In this document: positions 57,401 through 64,000 of the stretch, piece by piece
Position numbering within the stretch: position 1 is the first letter of the stretch
How the letters are laid out: each line of letters opens with the position of its first letter
Assembly (NCBI GenBank): GCA_050084515.1
Contig: CM114275.1
Span: forward strand, 6,944,001-7,008,000
From: Blasia pusilla
Lineage: Eukaryota; Marchantiophyta; Marchantiopsida; Blasiales
Length of the DNA: 64,000 nt
Reading direction: 5' to 3'
Position numbers and translations under genes: made by a program
Notes under the pieces: generated by a model
What the model saw: the letters and a program-made list of their open reading frames with translations, nothing else
What the model was told of the DNA's origin: nothing
Databases searched by the model: none

Positions 57401-59121
57401 ATGGCAGGCCCAGCAGCGGCGTGGAGCTCTCGATTGGCGATCCAACTAGTGCGAGGCCTTCCAGGCACACTGCACTTACATCGCCGCACAGTTCGTGCAC
57501 TTGGTTTGCGAAAACGCAACCAGTTGGTGTTTCGGGAGAACACTCCGACCATTCGCGGAATGATCAATCAGGTGTGTATTCTTGCTACCACATGTCGTGC
57601 TTGCGCTGAGGACTAGAGGATCCGCTCATCAGGGCTCAGGTTGGCGGAGGCGGGAATTGGCGAGGAAGATTCCAGGAGGAATGATGCCTATGGCCGTTTC
57701 ATTTATGGACGGAGTTTCTGTGTGAGGTGAAGGTAGTGAGGATTTTGATCTTTAGCTCAGAGGATGGGTGTTTGTGAGGTTTTCTTCAGAGCATCCCGTG
57801 TCTGACTTCAAGGGCTGAGGAAGTGAGGATCCGCTGATCGGGGTTTAGGTTGGCGGAGGCTGGAATTGGAGAGGAAAACTTCGAGAGGAATGATGCCTAT
57901 GGCCGTTTTAATCGTGGTTTGATTACGAACCGACATTTGATGGAGTTTCTGTGTGAGGAGAACATAGTGAGGATTTTGATGTTTAGGTCAGAAGGTGGGA
58001 GGTATTTTCAAAGGGTCCTATGGGTGACTTCGAGCAAGGAGAATCTCGAACCACTTTCTGTCGTCCACCCGTGAGCAATTTGGTCTCTCCAGGCCGATCT
58101 GGATAATGCAACACGGGATGATCACTTTTTCAGTCGAGGAACAGAGTGCTACTGTTGGATGGATAAATCTGAGGAGAGAAAACTAGTAAGGAACAGCCTT
58201 TAAGTGTTGAAAGAAATTAGCAACAGAAACTCGTCTTAGAAGTTTGTAAGACAGAGACCATCGGTTTAATTTCTGATGAGTGTGTTACACCCCCCGGAAG
58301 AGCAGATTCGGTGCCTCCTCCTACATAATTGTCCATATGTTGTAGAGCATCTGAAAGTGGTTTGTAGGACAAGTGTGTGACTTGGAAGACGATGCCTGCA
58401 TGCCATTTTCATCAGGTGCTCTCTATTTTCGATACCCAGGACTATCAGTAGCAACATAGGTGTTAGGCTTGGCGGCTTTCCAATAGGAACAGCTGACTGA
58501 TCGATTCTTACGTTTTGCGGCAAGGATTTTGCTTTGAAGAAGTTGAGCTTCCTTAAGCACCATGCAATTGGAAGGGATGCTCATTTTTATGATACAAAGG
58601 AAGGTTTTGTGAGAGAGTCATGTGGAAACTTTGCAAATCACGCTTTCTTTGTTCCTATCCTGTTTGGTTAGTGCAGTTCCAATTACACGTAACTGCATTT
58701 GCCTACTTTGAGTTGGGGCCCAAACCTTCTGCTGCCCATGGTGTTGACTGTGATATGAACTCGATTAGTTCACGAATTAGTCTCAGAAAAAGATTCGCAT
58801 GTAGATCTGTCATCTTTCGCTCGCACTGAAAACTGAGATTACTTAAGCACAACGGAATCAGGCCTCAAAACAGTGTCCTCAGAGGGTTTCAAATTGTGTT
58901 TGCATTGCAGGCAGGATCCAGCAAGTGGATCTTTAGTGTTTCTGCATGTGAAATTAGTAGCCCTCCTAATTGTTTCTTGTTGTGTTGCTGCTCCACAGGT
59001 GAAGCGCCTTCTATCTGTGGAAACAGAGGAGATGTACAAAGCACGGTTGCAAGCAGAGGCTCAACATCGTGCCTCAAGGCCTCCGCTCGTCATAACACAC
59101 TCTACACCACCTCGGAAGTGA
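57401..59121 (+). CDS. Bacterial-type ribosomal protein uL30, probably mitochondrial; two exons
   Basis: Component of the large ribosomal subunit. Exon 1 is 57,401-57,571 (57 codons) and exon 2 is 58,999-59,121 (40 codons and stop), both phase 0 with donor CAG|GTGTGT and acceptor CCACAG|GTGAAG; 97 residues. Exon 1 reads LAIQLVRGLPGT, HLHRRTVRALGLRKRNQLVF and ENTPTIRGMINQ. Exon 2 opens VKRLLSVETEEMYKARLQ. Together they match bacterial L30 (TVRALGLRK and TPAIRGMIxxVKHLV) and especially the nuclear-encoded plant form with the ETEEMYKAR tail. The ATG is preceded by a likely leader intron; the in-frame GTG upstream lies across that splice site. There is no long targeting peptide; the short N-terminus MAGPAAAWSSR may serve, as in plant homologues. 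It converges with the dehydrogenase gene. Confidence 0.9.
57610..57980 (+). repeat. Direct duplication inside the uL30 intron
   Basis: A unit starting gaggatccgct.atc.ggg and continuing aggttggcggaggc.ggaat, then ggaatgatgcctatggccgt, then ggagtttctgtgtgagg and gtgaggattttgat, occurs from about 57,613 and again from about 57,826, with small indels. The ORF at 57,850-58,074 lies across the second copy and has no domain. Confidence 0.75.
58080..58998. other. Remainder of uL30 intron, nothing further seen
   Basis: Short conflicting ORFs on both strands without domains. It ends at the exon 2 acceptor (ctgctccacag). Confidence 0.5.
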
Positions 59122-60224
59122 TGGCTTTGAAATTGTTGTTTGCTCCACAGCTACTCCATTTGAGATTCATAGAGTTTGCACGCCAAGGAGAATGAGTTCT
59201 TGGTATACCAGTCAAAGCATAAGCAGATCCAATGGCTGGGCCTTTCTAATCCAAGAAATGGCAGTTTCCAAGGTGTTGTAGCTAGCAATGACTTCGGATT
59301 GGGTGTATCATCGTCAGTTTAGGTCAAATATTGCATACGAGTAGGATGAGGTGTATATATCAGCCAAGGGCCAAATTTGGACTACATCTCTGTAATGACT
59401 ACTATTGTCTGCAAATGAATTGATGGATGTCTTGGTATTCCAAAGACAAGTTGGGAAATCTAGTCAGTCTTCCATGTGTTAAGTTGCTCTTGGCTGCACA
59501 CCTCAGATGGCTTGGTTCTATACAGATACTGACTACTATCGTATATGTGCAGCCACATCATTTCTGGATTGTGTTAGGCTTCCCTCATGATTCAAGTGCA
59601 ATTGGCACCTGGCCTGTCTTAAGATGGTAGTGACCTGCCTGCAAATCATGACGAAGACATACCCAAGACTATGAATGACTAGACCAACCAAGAGTGCCAG
59701 CAGGGACATCACCCAATGGGAAACTGGAGCTGATCCTTCACTACGTACAAGATTGTCGAGAGAGGCATGATGTTCCCAACCCATCAATTCCAACGCAATC
59801 ACTGGTAGGCAGTACGGACTTATCAAGAGAATCCTGGATGACAACCTCAGTGAAGAAAAATTCATCCCACAGTACTCCGTGTCACTTCGCAAGAATTAGA
59901 AAGAGGTCTTCCAAGCATTTCCAATGGCAAAGAACTGAGTTGGAATGGTTGTGATATTTACAATGAAAGACTAGTGCGTAGAAAGGCATGGCACTCGATC
60001 CACATCCTAGAGCCCTAGCAGCTAGTCTGAGAGTGTTTCATTCAAAAAGGGACAATCACCCAAGATAGGGGTTTTGGGGTCCTAAACGTGCGACTATTAT
60101 TCGCACTGCGGAGGTAGATCCAGCCTTTCAAATCGTTGTCCATCTCGATCCAGAACTGTCCAGAAAAAGTCTTTTCTCATCATCTTTGGAGAGCAGAACA
60201 TCCACGCTCAGTAAAGTCGGCAGC
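59122..60224. other. Convergent 3' region between uL30 and dehydrogenase genes
   Basis: No gene seen. It probably contains the two 3' UTRs. The phrase gactacta(tc/ct)(g/a)t...ctgcaaat / gtgcagcc recurs near 59,395 and 59,535, giving weak internal repetition. Confidence 0.45.
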
Positions 60225-62262
60225 TCAAAGAGCTGACTTATAGTTGTACACTCCTCGTCCCGTCTTGCGACCTAGCCAACCTGCATCCACGTACTGGACA
60301 AGCAGGGGGCAAGGTCTGTACTTCGTGTCCCCAAGCCCATTGTGCAGCACTTGCATGATTGCCAAACATGTATCCAATCCTATGTAATCGGCCAAGGTCA
60401 ACGGACCCATGGGCTGATTTGTTCCCAGTTTCATGCCTGTATCTATGTCCTCTGCCGAAGCGACACCTTCCTGGAGAGCTATGAAGGCCTCGTTTATCAT
60501 TGGCATCAGAAGACGGTTCACAACAAATCCTGGAAAATCTCGCGAACAGCTCACTGTCTTCCCCAGCCTGCAACTGGTCAAGAATGTCCATCAGCATCGC
60601 AAGGTCATGTCCCCGCTGCAAGTATTCATCAACTCTGTGGGGTTCCTCAGTATTCAATGACCTAGTAAGTCACCTTCGGTTACTTCAAGTTCGTCGACAT
60701 TCTCCTGATGAGAGCTACAGGAGGCTTTCTTTGCACAGGTATGTCTCTTCGAATACGTTAGTGTGTCCTGTCTCCGACCCAGTTCTCGCATAGCTTAGAA
60801 CTTTCCTCCTCGGTACTCTACCAGAACTCCGTGAATGTAAAAACACCTTCCTCACTCAATTGACTGCTGACGCCCTTGTAATCTACGATCCAACTTTCAA
60901 ACAAACACGGCCACATCCCCATGAAGCATCTCTTAACAGAATTTGAGCACTCGATGAATCTGCCGTCAGCCGAGAACCCTTCATACTGTGAGCTATGGCC
61001 CCTCTTGAGTAAAAATTGGGATCCAACCGAGTGATTCTCGTGAATTCACCAGGGAAAACAAATGTAGAGCAGGAGTTGATGCAGTGCATCGAAACGCACC
61101 TTTGGGCGAGCTCTTTGACAGTCTCGAACACAGAGTCAGCGGTTTGCAAGCCCCGGATTAGCTCCACAAGCTTCATTAGTGGAGGGGGATTCATGAAATG
61201 CATGCCCACCACCTACACGATCTCAAAACACATATAAGATTACTGTCTGGTAGTGGCGTACAGCAACTTGGTGAAAGAAGTGCGCAACTCCTGAAGGGAG
61301 TCATCTGCTTCGTCCACAGAGACGAAGGCCAATTGCAATTTCTATCCTGACTGAACATAGGATGCATTATTGAAGTCCTATGAATGAACAACTGCCTGCT
61401 ACTAATGTGCGCTGTAAGTAAGATACGCACTTGCTGAGGCCTCTGTGTGAAAGAAGCGATCCGAGTGATGGAGATGGAACTCGTGTTGGAGGCAAGGATT
61501 CCAGTGGGCTTGACGACGTGGTCCAGCTCACGGAAAATTCTTCTCTTCAGGTCTTCATTCTCCGAAACGGCTTCTATAACCAGATCTGCATCGCGCATAT
61601 CACTCATCGCCACTGTAGTTTTCACGCGAGCCAGAGTCGCATCCCTCTCTTCTTGCACTCCAAGCATTACAAATCTGGCTTTGAGAGACGGAGCATCCCT
61701 TAAAGGCATCGTCGGGATGGAAATCTCCACGTACCAGACCCTCACCGCTCGCTCTCCATCGGAGAGCGGCCATCAGATTCAGCTCTCGAGCATCTCTTCG
61801 GATTGTGATAATTGGAGGTGTCAACCATTCATCAACAGATGGTACCACTCTACTCAGCGGATGGAACGTGCGAGGAAGGAATCGAAAGTTCACACGGAAA
61901 GACGAGGAAAGAGTGGACTGCTAGAAACGGAGGGAATCGTGAGCTCGTGATCCCTGTAAACAAAGGCAGTCAGCGGCTGGACAGTGCGCGGAACGAATTG
62001 CGAACTCAATCCTCTCCCGGTCATGCTGCGAGCAAGCACAGGTAGAGAAAACCACCATTCAGAGTATCAAATCGACCTGAGAAAGAGAACCTTTGGACAC
62101 GAACCGAGCAAGGGACGAGGCAATCGACTGCATCCCGCGGCTCAGAGCTGAATCGTCGATATCGGCCATGACCACCTGCAATTTAGCAGCCGCTGCGACT
62201 TGAGCCATGCCCGCGCCCATCTGCCCGGCTCCCACCACTCCAACTATCCTAACACTCGCCAT
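60225..62262 (-). CDS. HBD: 3-hydroxybutyryl/3-hydroxyacyl-CoA dehydrogenase, four exons
   Basis: NAD(P)-dependent oxidation of short-chain 3-hydroxyacyl-CoA to 3-oxoacyl-CoA. Exons: 62,262-62,077; about 61,646-61,431; 61,212-61,100; 60,567-60,225; about 285 residues. Exon 1 has the Rossmann [14 protein letters not shown] motif (8-21) and FVSKGSLSQ. Exon 2 has [16 protein letters not shown] and [20 protein letters not shown]. Exon 3 has [20 protein letters not shown], with the catalytic His. It joins in phase 2 to exon 4: [48 protein letters not shown] and [20 protein letters not shown], the family's C-terminal domain. Length fits the plant enzyme. The exon 2 acceptor is uncertain: the in-frame AG gives [10 protein letters not shown], two or three residues shorter than relatives. 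The C-terminus is SAL, not a clear PTS1. Confidence 0.93.
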
Positions 62263-63370
62263 CCCAATCCGTATCCCCGCGCCTCTCCGCCTTCGTGAAT
62301 CAGCGCACTACCGCAGCGGACAATCGCGAAGCACTGGATTCCCAATTCACTCCCCGAGCACGGAGCCAAGTCTCAGAGCCCCCGCATCCCTCACGAATTC
62401 TGCTCTACAAACCCCAACGACGACCAACACCCCCGAGCGCCTACTCCATCGCTGACAAGGGCCCCGAGAAAAGCAAAGGACTGCGACTACTCCATCCACA
62501 CAGCCGACTAGTATGTTTACGGGTGATCAAATTTCTTTTAAGACAACCCAAATAATACAACGTTGCTATTTTTTTTTCACCATTTTGTGCTATACATAAT
62601 AGATAACAAATTTCTCCATTTTTATTTTATTTTCCAGTTTTTTGGTATTCTCTGACTAGAATTTATATTATTATTGGAAAGTGCTTTCATGATTTGTTAA
62701 CATCTCTACGTTTGACACTTGACAATTGGACAACACGAAAAATTCAATTTGTGTGTCGTATCATTAGTCCCTTCATGGGCTATTTAAACCTTTTTTATTT
62801 CCTGTGGACTCGACAAAGTCCCATCTTCTTGTTCCGTGGTTCCCATCTCCTTTATGGTTCATCAGATCATATGGGACAAAGGGGTATTTGCGGCTCCGGC
62901 AACCGATTGGATACGGATTATAAATTGGTGGTAAAAATAGGCGTCGGGTTGTTGATTGGGGATGTGGGTTGATCGAAGTGAGTTCGGGTGTATATTATGG
63001 GCAGGGCGGGTGCTCAGACGTGCATTGAAGATGGACATAAGTTCACTAACACGGACTTTGTTCGTATGCAATCTTGGAACCTGAGAGGGGAGACAAGAGA
63101 GCGAGAGAGCATAAGAGAGACGAATTTGAAGAAAGAGCTGAGAGGACGGCGGCCTAACCCTAAAACCTCTTGTCCTTACCGCATTCCATCCATCCGCCCC
63201 ACCCTGAACGGATTCCTAAGCATTTCCAACCATTGTGTCCGCTAGCATTACCCACCTCCCATATCCATCCATCTATACCGATCCTCTCCTCGAAGAACCG
63301 AGCCGCATGGGACGAAGCCCTAGTTTACAAGATCTTAAATATATGCAAGACCGTGACTATCTATGCACTT
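62263..63370. other. Upstream region of the dehydrogenase gene
   Basis: Probably promoter and leader, then AT-rich DNA. The string ctaaccctaaaacc near 63,153 resembles a plant telo-box but is 0.9 kb from the start codon, so no role is assigned. Confidence 0.4.
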
Positions 63371-63377
63371 CAAAGAA

Positions 63378-63433
63378 TTAAGTGGCCCTATTATGTCCGG
63401 GCATGGATCAGCGGACATAATAGGGCCCACTAA
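63378..63433. repeat. Near-perfect foldback, 22-bp arms, 12-nt spacer
   Basis: ttaagtggccctattatgtccg (63,378-63,399) pairs with cggacataatagggcccactaa (63,412-63,433). The central 16 bp of the arms match perfectly, with changes near the outer ends. It could be a small foldback or MITE-type element. Confidence 0.85.
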
Positions 63434-63652
63434 CGAATGCCCAGTTAAACCGCCTTATTAGGGAAACTCAAAAACAAACTATAGGGTCGGACTTCTGAAT
63501 CTGTAACTTACTATATGGTTATTAAATTTCATCTACTGGTGCGGTGTGCCGTTAGATATGGACGAGCATCTCTTACGGCCGAGCCTCCAATTGCAAGCCC
63601 ATAGTTAGTTTATTTAACTCACCCGAGCTGGAAACTATGGAATGTAATAATA

Positions 63653-63964
63653 TTGAACTTCCTCGGATGTAAGTGGAGGTCGTCCGTAGTTTATGGTCAA
63701 ACACTTGAAGGACGTCAAAAAAATTACGTCCGCTATATGAGACACCCTATTAGGTCTACTCATCGCTTCCCCATGGGGGAGGACAAGGATCCCATCATGC
63801 CATATAGTGGTGACAACTCGTTCCCTCCGATAGCAAGCCAATATTGTCGTATGTTCACCCTCAACGGCAATGAAGCAAATCTTAGTCTTGTGAGGGGTTT
63901 GAGTAGGGTGATAAAAGTAGAGAAGCAAAGAGCTGCTTTATTGGAGAGAATAATCACTCTCTAA
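63653..63964 (+). CDS. Unassigned 103-residue ORF, doubtful gene
   Basis: Begins FLGCKWRSSVVYGQTLEGRQ, which loosely resembles the start of a BED-type zinc finger of hAT-related elements (CKWCxxxxxGG), but the second cysteine and the histidines are absent. It continues to a basic/hydrophobic end ALLERIITL before a stop. The first codon in frame is not necessarily ATG-initiated, and a minus-strand ORF overlaps it. It may be a transposase remnant or chance; I do not recognise it. Confidence 0.2.
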   Translation: MNFLGCKWRSSVVYGQTLEGRQKNYVRYMRHPIRSTHRFPMGEDKDPIMPYSGDNSFPPIASQYCRMFTLNGNEANLSLVRGLSRVIKVEKQRAALLERIITL

Positions 63965-64000
63965 GCTAAGGCCCCATTTTTGTCCATTCACCTCGCCCCC

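Noticed and set aside
1-64000. CRISPR arrays, bacterial operons, ribosome binding sites, phage or insertion sequences
   Set aside because: The sequence is plainly eukaryotic, with spliced genes and plant retroelements. No regularly spaced short repeats of CRISPR type were seen.

Overview
The window is nuclear DNA of a land plant, most likely a moss. The evidence is an intron-rich gene set, long AT-rich tracts of decayed retroelements, an inserted plastid-DNA fragment, and four recognisable genes. One is a DELLA-type GRAS regulator with an eroded DELLA/TVHYNP N-terminus, as reported for mosses. Another is a DZIP1/Iguana-type ciliary zinc-finger protein, expected only in plants that make flagellated sperm. 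The moss assignment is inference; another spore-bearing plant is not excluded.

Layout. 1-7,700 is AT-rich repeat DNA. 7,700-9,740 is a GC-richer block with no recognisable gene. 9,740-21,000 is dense in retroelement relics: Ty1/copia RNase H fragments at about 11.1 and 12.3 kb, a copia integrase relic at 16-17 kb, and two dispersed repeat families called R1 and R2 here. 21-26.1 kb is GC-richer upstream DNA of the DELLA gene, with a five-copy degenerate tandem array, three copies of which carry a G-box. The intronless DELLA/GRAS gene is at 26,166-27,845 (+).

It faces, tail to tail, a long split gene on the minus strand (48,449 down to 28,993). I reconstructed this by hand as 25 exons whose splice phases all agree, giving about 1,046 residues. 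Its first six exons match the DZIP1 family: the N-terminal domain, the hydrophobic FRLAQL...EYLLH segment, and one C2H2 finger split by an intron. Just upstream of it lies a 5'-truncated LINE end (48.8-49.1 kb), followed by several short tandem-repeat arrays (49.2-51.6 kb).

At 51,880-52,150 there is a piece of plastid rRNA operon: the 23S 5' end, the spacer and the trnA-UGC 3' exon. 52.3-57 kb is again AT-rich repeat DNA with another R2 copy. A two-exon nuclear gene for bacterial-type ribosomal protein uL30, probably mitochondrial, is at 57,401-59,121 (+). It converges on a four-exon 3-hydroxybutyryl-CoA dehydrogenase gene at 62,262-60,225 (-). The last 1.5 kb carries a foldback repeat and an unassigned ORF.

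The four genes do not form a pathway; they are ordinary neighbours in a repeat-rich genome. Exon coordinates are hand-called from splice consensus, reading frame and family resemblance, without RNA data or database searches.
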